Shown here: positions 33,564 through 61,659 of the stretch, one piece after another | Position numbering within the stretch: position 1 is the stretch's first letter | How the letters are laid out: each line of letters starts with the position of its first letter | NCBI GenBank assembly: GCA_964019415.1 | Contig: OZ025890.1 | Coordinates: 1,472,458-1,536,457 of the forward strand | DNA: 64,000 nucleotides | Source: Ianthella basta | Lineage: Eukaryota; Porifera; Demospongiae; Verongiida; Ianthellidae | Reading direction: 5' to 3' | Position numbers and translations under genes: made by a program | Notes under the pieces: generated by a model | Databases searched by the model: none | What the model saw: only the letters and a program-made list of their open reading frames with translations | What the model was told of the DNA's origin: nothing

Positions 33564-34522
33564 ACACACACAGACACACACACACCACACACACACACAC
33601 ACTTGTGAGCATGACGGCCAACATATCTCCCACATCCTACATGGCCACAAATTAGGCAGATCCACAAATCCTGAAGAGAAAGAGAAAGAGATACTGTAGG
33701 TAGAGAGGCAGGCGGGGACAGACAGAGGAGCAAGAAACATGGAAGGGAAGGATGCCTCCCTCACCTCTCTGCTCTCACACTCGGTGCAAGTGTGGCTGTC
33801 TGACATCTCCGGGCTCTGGTAGCACCTGCAGATGGGACAGGTATTGTCCTGCCATTTTGTGAGGCAGTCCAAATGGAAGGAGTGGTTGCAGAGGATGGTC
33901 AGAACACCACTGACAGACTCGTCCTGCAGGTGCGCAGGCAAGGGGAGGGACTACATGTCATTGACACCAAACTGTCACTAACACCAAACTGTCACTAACA
34001 CCAAACTGTCACTAACACCAAACTGTCACTAACACTAAACTGTCACTAACACCAAACTGTCACTAACACCAAACTGTCACTAACACTAAGTTGTCACTGA
34101 CACCTAGCTCTCAGTGATACTAAGCTAAAGTGATGCTTCTTCTGTCACTCAGTCCCACTTTCACATAACAACACAGTTCTCCCTCGGGCTCAATATTAGC
34201 ATCCAGAAGCTATCCCACCCCTTCCCCCTCAACTACACACAACTACAGTATCTCACCATCCTCTCTAAGCAGACAGGGCAGTTTGGCAGCTCTGTCAGTC
34301 CGGCTAATGGGAGAGCTGCCCCTGCCGTCTTGTGCTTGATGTCTAGGCGAGTCACAAACACCACGTGACAGACATAATCCTCAAACGAGCTGTACTTCTT
34401 CCCGTTGTACACGTTGTAGAAGTCTAGAGCTGACGGCTTGTCCTTGAGCTTGAGCAGAGCAAGATAGTGATTGGGTGCCATTTCACGAACAATCTGAAGA
34501 CAGTGAATTGTGTGACTGGATG

Positions 34523-34620
<98 letters not shown>

Positions 34621-34781
34621 CATGCATGGGAAGCATTTGAGTTGGAGGCAGGAATCAATTCAATGTAGGTGGTAGTGGGTCTCACAAAGACACCACACAC
34701 ACGTACGTACATACATACACAACACACATACACGCGCGCGCACGCGCACACACACACACACACACACGTACATACACACAC

Positions 34782-34817
<36 letters not shown>

Positions 34818-35900
34818 TGTGCTCACCACACTGGAGCCAGAAACTGAATCAAGTCAGCACACGTAAGTGATGTAGGGATACCATAGATGCACACCTTCTC
34901 GGAAGGAGCTTCAGACAAGGAGACAGAGGTACTGCAAGGAGTGTGTAGAGCAGGGAGTGAACTGGTCTTACAAGTCCCAGCACGAAGTTGTACTTTAGTT
35001 GGGGTACAGATTCACTCTCAAATCAGTGATGAAGAAGCTGTCACAAATTAAGTTGGAAAGCTGTCACCATGCAGTGACAGTAGTAATGATGTGAAACTTT
35101 CATTAGGGTGTCACCATACTGTGATAACATCATGATGGTGTACACAAGCTGTAACAATGCCACAAAGTGACAAAACAGCACGACAATAACCACCCACAGC
35201 AGCCCCTACCTCTCCTTGAAGAGATGTAGAAGACCCTTCACTGTACCAACGGCTGGGACACCACTGGTGAAGGAGAGTTGACTGGGGAGCTCCAGTTTTG
35301 CTCCTCCATCTGTCTGTCCCTCTCCTGTGCCAGCAACATAACTGGCAACCTCCATGGGTAGGTAGCTGCGCTTACCAAGAATCTTGACAGCCAAGTCGGG
35401 GTCAGTCAACACCTCGGCAACAGGTTCCTCTGTGAATAATGCACAAAGTAGTCATGTAGCAACCATACTAAGGAAACTGGATGAAATCCCGTGTATGGTC
35501 CATACTATAGCTAAGACGTACGTGTTTAAAGGCCCCAGGAACATTAATTAAATTGAGTGCAGCCAATGACAAGGGATTACTTGTTTGGGTTGCAAATCAA
35601 AATCAACATCAGTGATATTATTTTGCCCTTCATGTTTTAAGAAGAGATTCGTAAAATTACTGTATATTTAATAATCACTGTTGGATGAAGCTATATATCC
35701 ACGACCAAACCTTGAGGCTCGACGAAAAGCTGGAATAGATCCTTCAACACCGGAACGTCCTGGCTTTCTTCTAGCTCAAATTGTAGCACTAAGGGAGTAC
35801 AGCTTTCAACACTTGAGCTCTGTGCGCTTGGAGGCGAGCAGAATCTACACAACGTCTTCACACCGTCTCGCACTGGCTGACCATGGTCGCTATCGCTCAT
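31478..35900 (-). CDS. BRAP: BRAP (BRCA1-associated protein; RING and UBP zinc-finger E3 ligase)
   Basis: Cytoplasmic E3 ligase of the Ras/MAPK pathway (also called IMP). Start [10 protein letters not shown] at 35900. The N-terminal BRAP2 domain includes [20 protein letters not shown] and [18 protein letters not shown], then [20 protein letters not shown]. The RING-H2 reads [11 protein letters not shown] ... [10 protein letters not shown] ... CPICR, and the UBP finger CTECE ... [20 protein letters not shown] coiled coil follows (exons about 32900-32540) and [21 protein letters not shown] place the last exon at 31555-31478 (DIQDGHVVV to KPKKKHK, stop), because it joins in phase 0 after GMKQ and resembles the human QEIQEGQ... 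basic tail. Without that join the frame would read on to a stop at 31898. That last exon lies in unit C and was copied into A and B. An exon of the coiled coil may be missing from my list. Confidence 0.9.
33515..33600. repeat. (CA)n microsatellite
   Basis: Intronic in BRAP, with few aga interruptions; other intronic CA/GT arrays are at about 32440-32510, 34526-34619 and 34740-34815. Confidence 0.95.
33962..34105. repeat. 17-bp tandem repeat, about 8 copies
   Basis: Unit aactgtcactaacacca with few changes, in a BRAP intron between the RING exons. Confidence 0.92.
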
Positions 35901-36011
35901 ACTTCACAACAAAAGCAGCCATTTGCAAAATATAATGATATTCATAATGTGTGCTGTAATATTCATGCGTGCATATCTGCATGAGGTGCCTTAGTGTGTT
36001 GACTGTGTCTT

Positions 36012-43490
<7,479 letters not shown>

Positions 43491-43683
43491 TTCAAGCTGG
43501 AGTAGGACTAAAGAGCTTGAAAAAGCCCACGCGGTAAAGTCCCCACCACGACAGTTTGACGTCACGTGCACACTTCAAAATGGCCGGCTGTGGGCGTGTG
43601 CATTTCTTTCTTCGCTTCCTGACAGTGTCCTTTAGTTAGCATCATGTATAGGCCGTGGAAGCGGGAGAAAGGCGGGTAGCCAC
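43491..43683. promoter_or_regulatory. Shared bidirectional 5' region of CWC22 (-) and O-fucosyltransferase-like gene (+)
   Basis: About 195 bp between divergent start codons. Contains gacgtcacgtgc (CRE/E-box-like) at about 43559 and atggccggc; no TATA box seen. Confidence 0.55.
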
Positions 43684-45102
43684 GTGAAGACAGCCACTGG
43701 ATTAAGTGTGATAATGAAGAGAGTGAAGAAATTGGTTGCTCTTATGTTACTTGTCTCTTTGGTGCTAGTATTTTCCCATATACTGCGAACGAACAAAAAA
43801 GCTGACACTCGGCAGGCCACCGTGCCGTATCCCCGTTTTAGTGGACCTGCACGCATAACAGTGCCACAGCTGCGTGATTCTGCCCAGCCATCACACAGTT
43901 CTGCTGCTGGGCGTGGAGCAGGGAACGTTAGCAGTCAAGCGGAAGAAGACAGTAACAGGCTCTTGAACCCAATACACAAGCATCACAAGAGGTACCTTTC
44001 GTACCAGTCGCCAGGCAATGGATGGAACAACCAGCGGCAGGCACTGGAGAATGCAATTGTGCTGTCCAGGCTGCTGAACCGAACACTTGTGGTCCAGCCA
44101 ATGTCCCCACACGATAAAGTGAGACAACTGAAGCATGGTGGTCTGCCGGGATATATCGCTTACAACAAACTCACAGAGGAAGATTTAATGCCACTGTCAA
44201 GATTTCTTGACATGCAGAAACTGGGCCAAATTGTTCCCTATGTTGACAATAGAAAGGCTGATGTGGATTTCAAGGAGGAGTACCACCACCTGAGCTGGCG
44301 ATACGTCTGCCATAGTGTTGGATTTGGCTACTGGGTTGACAGGCATCCACGCACTCCCGAAGAGGAAGAATTACTGCGGAATCAAAGAGCGGAATTGAAG
44401 CACCTTTGGCAGAAGAAATGTCCCCGTGAGCAGCACCAGTTCTTTGAAGCTAATCCTAAGAAAGTGATTGTCGAGTACATTGAGGATCTACTAAACTGCA
44501 ACGAAGAAATGCTCTACTTCGAACAAGGCACTCTCTATGGCATTACACTGCGGTTCTTTGAGTATGAAGAAGCCAAAGAAGCACAGTACTGGGTGAACAC
44601 TGCCATTGACTACTCCTCTTCAGTGAAAGCCGTCAGCAATAGAGTGGGAGATATTTTGGGTGGGCGATACAATGCCGTGCACGTGCGACGAACAGATCAC
44701 TACAACCGTAACTTTGAAGTGGAGTACTGGATCCAGTCCCTGAGGGATGCCAGTGTCACTCCGGAGCTTCCTCTTTACGTTGCAACAGACGAAGAAGACC
44801 ACCGCTACTTCCTACCTATGCAGAAGGCGGGGTACCGGCTGTACTTTTACACAGATTTACTGTTCCTGTTTGATTTTACTGGAGTTCCCTCAACTTCCTA
44901 TAAAGACTATATTGGCATGCATGAACAGTACATTTGCTGGAAGGCTGTCACATTTGTTCCCAGTCCACATTCCACTTTCTCGTTTTACATTTTGAGGAAA
45001 AGGGAGACTAGTGAGATTTGGAAACAGGGACTGATTGACAAGTACATTCCTGCACTATGGATACCTAATCATACTCGCAGTACAAATGCCACAGTCACAT
45101 GA
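43684..45102 (+). CDS. O-fucosyltransferase-like type II membrane protein (single exon, 472 residues)
   Basis: Predicted Golgi/ER glycosyltransferase of the GDP-fucose protein O-fucosyltransferase superfamily. A short basic N-terminus leads into one membrane anchor, LVALMLLVSLVLVFSHIL; the second ATG, ten codons in (MKRVKK), is an equally good start. After a Ser-rich stem comes YLSYQSPGNGWNNQRQALEN, the family's first loop (G-GxNNQR), then NRTLVVQP. Near residue 330 HVRRTDHYN matches the HxRxxD donor-binding motif, and LPLYVATDEEDH follows as the usual next strand. No introns. The acceptor is unknown; it is not recognisably POFUT1 or POFUT2, and resembles the broader family found in plants and invertebrates. 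Confidence 0.82.
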   Translation: MKTATGLSVIMKRVKKLVALMLLVSLVLVFSHILRTNKKADTRQATVPYPRFSGPARITVPQLRDSAQPSHSSAAGRGAGNVSSQAEEDSNRLLNPIHKHHKRYLSYQSPGNGWNNQRQALENAIVLSRLLNRTLVVQPMSPHDKVRQLKHGGLPGYIAYNKLTEEDLMPLSRFLDMQKLGQIVPYVDNRKADVDFKEEYHHLSWRYVCHSVGFGYWVDRHPRTPEEEELLRNQRAELKHLWQKKCPREQHQFFEANPKKVIVEYIEDLLNCNEEMLYFEQGTLYGITLRFFEYEEAKEAQYWVNTAIDYSSSVKAVSNRVGDILGGRYNAVHVRRTDHYNRNFEVEYWIQSLRDASVTPELPLYVATDEEDHRYFLPMQKAGYRLYFYTDLLFLFDFTGVPSTSYKDYIGMHEQYICWKAVTFVPSPHSTFSFYILRKRETSEIWKQGLIDKYIPALWIPNHTRSTNATVT

Positions 45103-46062
45103 TTGTCACATGACACTGTCATACGTATGCCCCTACACTACAATGATCACAGGTGCTCTATTCTGTCACTGTATGTCACAGATACTTATTTTTTTTTTTA
45201 TAAAACAAGCAATTCACAATTTTTGTATTTCTGCGGCCTGGTGCACACTGTGTAATGGGCTTGTATTTGACTGTGGTTCGCCTGATCTGAAAGTTGTGAC
45301 AACATTATCTTCAAGGAATATCTGTATACTTTGGCTCCCCGTTTGCTGCCAGGTGACACCTCGCATTAGTTTATTAGGCGTTGATGAGCATTCACGTAGC
45401 TAAAAAGGAAAGTTCAAGTAAAACGTTTCGACCACGAGGGTCTTCATCAGTTACAAAACGTTTTGTAACTGATGAAGACCCTCGTGGTCGAAACGTTTTA
45501 CTTGAACTTTCCTTTTTAGCTACGTGAATGCTCATCAACGCCTCATAAACCTGCTAGACAACGTAGCATGAGCCTCTACCACATTATTAGTTTATTGTCC
45601 ACAGATACTCACTCTTGATCTCGAAGTTAGTGTGGCTGTATGCCCATATGCACCAGCCGCAGGGAAGGCCTAGTCTTTGTAGCTGCACCAGACTCAGCTT
45701 CTTTTGTTATTGTGCAGGGGCAGAAGACAAGCTCCGTCTCTACATAATATAGCATGGGCCCCATTGCATGGCCAGACTACAGGATCTGGTGAAGGACCTT
45801 GTTTATGTGTGTGTTCTAGTTAATACAGGTTACTTTTAACCAACTGGTATGTGTGTGTGCATGGCCATGTTGCATGCATGCCAGCTCACCACAATTATGT
45901 ATTCAAAATAATTGTACACATACAGTAATATTTATAGGTAGACATGTAAGATAAATTTGATTCTGTTAGTTACTTTATACAACACAAGCAATAAATACCA
46001 AATGCAGGTTGCTGTAGCGTCTGTTTGTGCATTCATAAATAGGCAAGTGTGCTAGGGGGCTC
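45103..46062. other. Convergent 3' region between O-FucT-like and S6 kinase genes
   Basis: Holds both 3' UTRs and the large palindrome at 45376-45543. Otherwise no coding signal; a short oligo(T) run at about 45189. Confidence 0.6.
45376..45543. repeat. Perfect 168-bp palindrome, 84-bp arms, no spacer
   Basis: Every base of the left arm (starting aggcgttgatgagcattcac) pairs with the right arm; the centre is caaaacgttttg between 45459 and 45460. Just outside, pairing stops. Both strands contain ctgatga, a gacc/ggtc stem and gaaacg. Confidence 0.97.
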
Positions 46063-51614
<5,552 letters not shown>

Positions 51615-51773
51615 TCTCGAGATTAAAATCAAGAGAACTGGAGTTCGGCTGGGCGTCCCCCGTGATTAGGTCATTCTTAAGTCACGTGCGCAATCACGCG
51701 GCCAACACGTGAACAGGGAATTCCCGGATTGCATGTGACGTCAAATTGCACGCACATCATCTTTTGGGCAAAT
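51615..51773. promoter_or_regulatory. Shared bidirectional 5' region of S6K (-) and UBE2L3 (+)
   Basis: 159 bp between divergent start codons. Contains gtcacgtg, acacgtgaa and gtgacgtcaa, i.e. two E-box (CACGTG-type) sites and a CRE-like TGACGTCA. Confidence 0.6.
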
Positions 51774-52912
51774 ATGGCTGCCTCCAAACGGCTGAACAAG
51801 GTTGTTTTATGCGTTTATCTGCCAACTCTGTCTTTGCCAGACGCACCACATTCTCTATAACTGTATATAGTATTGGTTTTGAGTGCAAGGTATTATCCCA
51901 TTCTCCGTTTATCGGTAATTTTTCAATTCTGCCCCCGTAGGAGTTGGCGGAACTGCAGAAGTCGGATATTCAAACAGTTTTCCGAGACATTCAGATCGAT
52001 CCTGCCAACGTACTCATATGGACAGGGCTCATCGTGCCTGTAAGTTGTTTCAACGGCGCTCTTGTGATTTTGCTAATAGATTTGCATGTCTGTTACCCCC
52101 CTTTCGTCTCCCCTTCCTTCGCATCTCTTCCTCTTCCTCCCACCCACTTAGGAACAACCGCCGTATAATAAGGGAGCTTTTCGAATTGAGATTAGCTTCC
52201 CTGCAGAGTACCCATTTCGGCCTCCCAAGGTGAGTAAATTTGACAGTCAACCCTGTGCAGGAAGTAGTTACCAACACCACTGCCTTTAGCCTCTTATTTT
52301 GTTTTACTGGCTGAATACCTGCCCTTCAGGCGGCTTCAAAGCCTGTCACCTTCAATTCGAGCGTTTAGCCAGCCAAACAAAATTGTCTACTTGAATGTTT
52401 ACCTTTCCGTTGACAGTCTCCATAATAAGAGTCCATGGTCACAGACATTTCATACGTCGTTTGCATCACCTAAAGAAGGACTGCGGTGATGATGCCAACC
52501 ACCTTAAATCATTCCCCGGGTTGCTGTGATAAACTCTGCGGTTGGCCTGGATTGATACAGAACTGATGAGGATTTCGGAAAGAGATCTTACGTAGACATA
52601 TTGTGGTGACTGCAAAAGATGCAGGAAGTGAAACAGGATCTGTGTCACTCACCCAATGCCTTCTGGTATTCCTACCACATTTTTTGGTGGCCATCCCTCA
52701 AAACTGGTGTGGGATTGGGACTTGATGGCCTGACTTCTAGTACTTCCCTAGTCACATGCACCAATGGCGTGGGCTCACATGTCCATTGTGTGTCCTCTTC
52801 TACAGATCACCTTTAAGACCAAGATCTACCATCCCAATGTTGATGAGAAAGGTCAGGTTTGCTTGCCAATCATCATAGCAGAGAACTGGAAACCAGCTAC
52901 CAAGACAGAGCA

Positions 52913-52978
<66 letters not shown>

Positions 52979-53419
52979 GTGTGCACATTGCACACGTGTT
53001 GTACGATGCATAGTTTAGTGACCCTCCCTTCATTCCCCTCTCTTCTCCCTAACCCTAACTCTCTTCTCTTCCTCTCTCCATCCCTCTCTTCCCTTCCACT
53101 TCCCTCCTATCCTTCCCTCTCCACTTCATTTCTCCCCTCCCCTCTCCTCCACTCCTCTCCCTCCCCTCCACTTGTCTCATATCCCCTCCCTCCCCCCTCC
53201 CTTTCTGGCCTCCACTTCCCCCCTCCCTCCTATCCTTCCCCTCTCCTCCCTTCCCCCCTGCCTCCAGTTGTCCAAGCCCTGGTTGCCCTGGTACATGATC
53301 CTGTGCCAGAGAACCCACTCCGTGGCGATCTAGCCGAGGAATACGTAAAGAATCGTGCAAAGTTCAATAAGAATGCGGAGGAATTCACAAAGAAACATGC
53401 GGAGAGGAGGCCCTCCTAA
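51774..53419 (+). CDS. UBE2L3: Ubiquitin-conjugating enzyme E2 L3 (UbcH7)
   Basis: E2 that passes ubiquitin to HECT and RBR ligases through its cysteine. Exons 51774-51800 (MAASKRLNK), 51941-52039, 52152-52229, 52806-52914 and 53268-53419, with phases fitting throughout, give about 154 residues, as in human (154). Landmarks: [40 protein letters not shown], then [15 protein letters not shown] with the active-site Cys, [12 protein letters not shown], and the end [13 protein letters not shown]. The fourth intron begins directly as a (GT)n array: CAAG|gtgtgtgtg, so the donor is the first GT of the repeat. The intron before exon 5 ends in a long C/T tract. Confidence 0.96.
52230..52805. other. UBE2L3 intron 3, no gene seen
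   Basis: Unique-looking sequence; a short oligomer match to itself in inverted form near 52495-52570 but nothing assignable. Confidence 0.5.
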
Positions 53420-54060
53420 GGGACCGTCTTTAAGCCATGTGTGTAACTTCTTCTAGTTTGTGTTCAGTATTGAACTTGGCGTAATATTATGGCATAGGCT
53501 TATGCATTGTGTTATAGTATTAATAAGTGGCTTATAAGGTACTTTGTAGTAGTGCTATTTGAATTGTTAGTATGATACTTGTGTACTGTATTGGCTGGTG
53601 TACGATTGCTGGGGGTGTATGCATGTATCTTGGCGCATTAGTATCCTTAGGTCCATGTAAGCTATACACATATGACAAAGTGTGCGTGATTCATGAAGCT
53701 AGGAGCCGTGTGAATCTGACAGCGAATACTTTGAATTTGCATGCTCTCCTGCACTTACTCCACACCACGCACACTTCAGCTGGAGGAAGAAGCAGTACAA
53801 TTTTCCTGTGGACAAGCTACCCACTATCAAATGTCCATTGAGGACTTTAGCTCATTAGGACACATGGAGTCTGTCCCAAAATTAATCTGTCCACACAAAG
53901 TTGACCGTTGCCATGACAACAAAGTCACCTGACAGACTTTACCATCACTTTACAACCGTACACATACAATGGACCGATGCTGACTCTAGTTGGAAACACA
54001 ACTCAAGAGCAGTACAGACTAATACCACACTGGTGATGTGAACACTTATTCTGTACTATG
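53420..54060. other. Convergent 3' region between UBE2L3 and eIF4H
   Basis: 3' UTR sequence of both genes; no coding exon recognised. Confidence 0.55.
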
Positions 54061-59097
<5,037 letters not shown>

Positions 59098-59944
59098 TTT
59101 TCGACATCAGGCATGACGTCACAGCATGCGATTTCGCAATTTCGTTTCCACACGCTGATCGACACACTGCCCCCTCTCCTCCAGCCGCTGCATGGCCACT
59201 CTGGTCACGACTAGGTCGTGTTTCGTCGCGATAATGTAGCCGTCTTGTTCTTTGTTGAATGGAGCACTCCAAAGTTTACATCTATGCAGCTGCAGCTACC
59301 TATAGGCATATAATTCATTATGAACTTACGTAGTAACTGTAATAATTACAACAAGAGCAAAAGAGTATCTCTTATGTACGCATATGCTCTTGATTATGTT
59401 AGTGTATATACATCTTTTTGCTGTACTTGTGATTCATGAATAATTAACCAGTAGTATTAATTCAATACTCAAAATTAATCATGACTGTATTATATAATTA
59501 TTGCTTACAAGTGTTAGTAACACAAACTGAATTTCATGAATTGTTGAATAATAAAAATCTACATCTGAAGCTGATTGATGCACCACTTCACCAGTGTCCT
59601 GCAAGGGAGAAGAAGATCACTCTCTGCAGTTGCCAAAGAGGACACACCGTCGTATATGAATGCTAGGCATCTTGTTGGGACATTACCTCACCGCACTGCA
59701 GGTGACGCAGCAAGCACAGGGGCATGGGCAGAGGATGTTGCATGAGTGTGTGCATGAACATGGAGTGTGGGATAGAGGACATTTCCAAGGACATGTGGAG
59801 ACACCATGCGGAGCACCGGTTGACAGTGCCTCTGGGCCTAGGCCTCCGGGATATGGCAGCCATGCAGGGCCAAAAACCAGACACCGTGGTCCTAGACCCA
59901 GACCCTATGCAGCTAGAGCCATTTGTAGGCTCTGGGTCTGGACA
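59098..59944. other. Intergenic region upstream of eIF4H
   Basis: The first 100-200 bp should contain the eIF4H promoter. From about 59570 it matches 60880 onward (caccacttcaccagtgtcctg), and 59818-59940 matches 61520-61645 (ggcagtgcctctgggcctag), so this is the left end of a local duplication that also carries the SVOP-like relic. Confidence 0.6.
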
Positions 59945-60548
59945 CCACTTGTCTGCTCTGTCTCACTTTGAGCTTCCTCCCTCTGGTCTCAATTGGGAGG
60001 AGGAACACACAAACAGCTGAGATGAAGGGTACGGCCATGAAAACGATGATACCAGCAATGTCACTGGCTGTAAATAAAACCTGAGGAAGGAATATAAAAG
60101 AGAAGTGGTCATGCAATGTTCAAGTGGTTATCAAATAGCTAACACACCTGTGCAATGTAAGGTATCCCCCCAATAATCCCTCCAATGCGTCCAACAGTGC
60201 TGCTAATACCCAGTACAAGAGCTAACCCTTGTTGGATACACCTTGGGTGTGTAGACAAAGAGGGCCTGGAATATGCCAGCAATGAGAGCTCGACAGACAA
60301 AAAAAACATAATCAGCCAAATCCTAAGAGGAGTGGAGAAGCCGAGAAGGCAGGAGCAGGTGAGCATGTTACTCCTGAAGATGTGTATGCTCAGTGTCACA
60401 GGGTCACCTTGGTACACTGAAATGTGTACATTTACTCACTCTTCAATACAGAGGAGCTGGAGCCCAGTGAATTTAAGAGTGCTGCTACTAGCATCTCAAT
60501 GAAAACCACAATTTTCCTTCCAATGAAGGTCAAGACCAACATTAATAT
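59945..60548 (-). pseudogene. Partial, frameshifted duplicate of the SVOP-like gene's 3' exons
   Basis: Three exon-like blocks mirror the functional gene. 60080-59945 is open ([39 protein letters not shown]). 60300-60145 is broken: it has lost two bases in the stretch after YPTRV and gained extra bases at ggattattggggggatac. 60548-60460 matches the [13 protein letters not shown] exon but is cut off at its 5' side. No further exons follow upstream, so no protein can be made. Confidence 0.88.
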
Positions 60549-61659
60549 TGTGAATCTTCAATTAATTGAACAAACTTTGACTAATTATAAGTAACTAGTA
60601 CAAATTTGCTCCATAACACAAAATAGCTACAAATGGTTGACCAAAAGTTATATGCCAATAAGATTTCAACATGCCACTGTGACAGCAAATGATATCTGAA
60701 GTATAAAAACTTTAGAACTTGCATATTGTGGTGGATGCGTTTATATATTTATGATACATGCATGGAATTCCTCCTTCAGGCTCAGCTGTATGTGTTCACT
60801 CAGCAAGTGCACATGTATAACACTTCATATAAGATTAGCTACACACTGACTATACTGCAGCCAACCCCTGGAGCTATTGCACCACTTCACCAGTGTCCTG
60901 TAGAGGCAAAGAAGAATACACTCTACAGCTACCTGTGAGAATACAATGACATAGTACGTATGAAGCTGCTGTCTCTGGAGACAACCTCTCCGGGCAGCAC
61001 ATGCATACACTTCAGTCTTGAAGAAAGAACAGTAGCAACCTCACCACTGTAAGCACCGCATATAGTTACTACAGGTATATAGCTGGTCTTGCATGCCAAC
61101 TCCTCTGTCCATTCTCTCTCCGTGGAAAGGTCAATAGCTGGAGCATTGCATACGCTGAGTTGTGTTATGGTGCCAAAGATGGAATTATTGCATAATTGCA
61201 GTTAGATCTTGTGCAATGCTGCTGTTGCCCAATAAAGACACTTGCTCTGCTTTAGACTCCGGCGATTAGTTCAAGCCACCATATGTCTGACAATATCCCT
61301 CAAACTTAGTGCAATCAGCATTTAAGATATGTCAAACACATATTATCTTAAAGGGGTCTGCTAAGTGGGGAGGAATGATGTCATTCAAGAATTGGCAAAT
61401 TTGATTGGTCAGGACAAGATCTCATTCTTGACACAACTCAGCTTATGCAATATTACCAATACCTAACGTAAAGGGAGTTGGCATGAGACTACAACGTGAA
61501 TGCAACATTGATGCATCGATTGGCAGTGCCTCTGGGCCTAGGCCTCCGGGATTCGACAGCCGTGCAGGGCCAAAACCAGATGCCGTGATCCCAGACCCAG
61601 AGCCAGAGCTTAAAAAGGTCCATTTTTAGGCTCTGGGTCTGGGCCATAATATGATTCAC
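60549..61659. other. Intergenic spacer between the SVOP-like relic and the SVOP-like gene
   Basis: Includes the second copies of the flank repeats named for 59098-59944. No intact gene; AT-rich. Confidence 0.55.

Noticed and set aside
53030-53270. C/T-rich tract as a repeat gene product or terminator
   Set aside because: It is a long polypyrimidine stretch before the UBE2L3 exon 5 acceptor.
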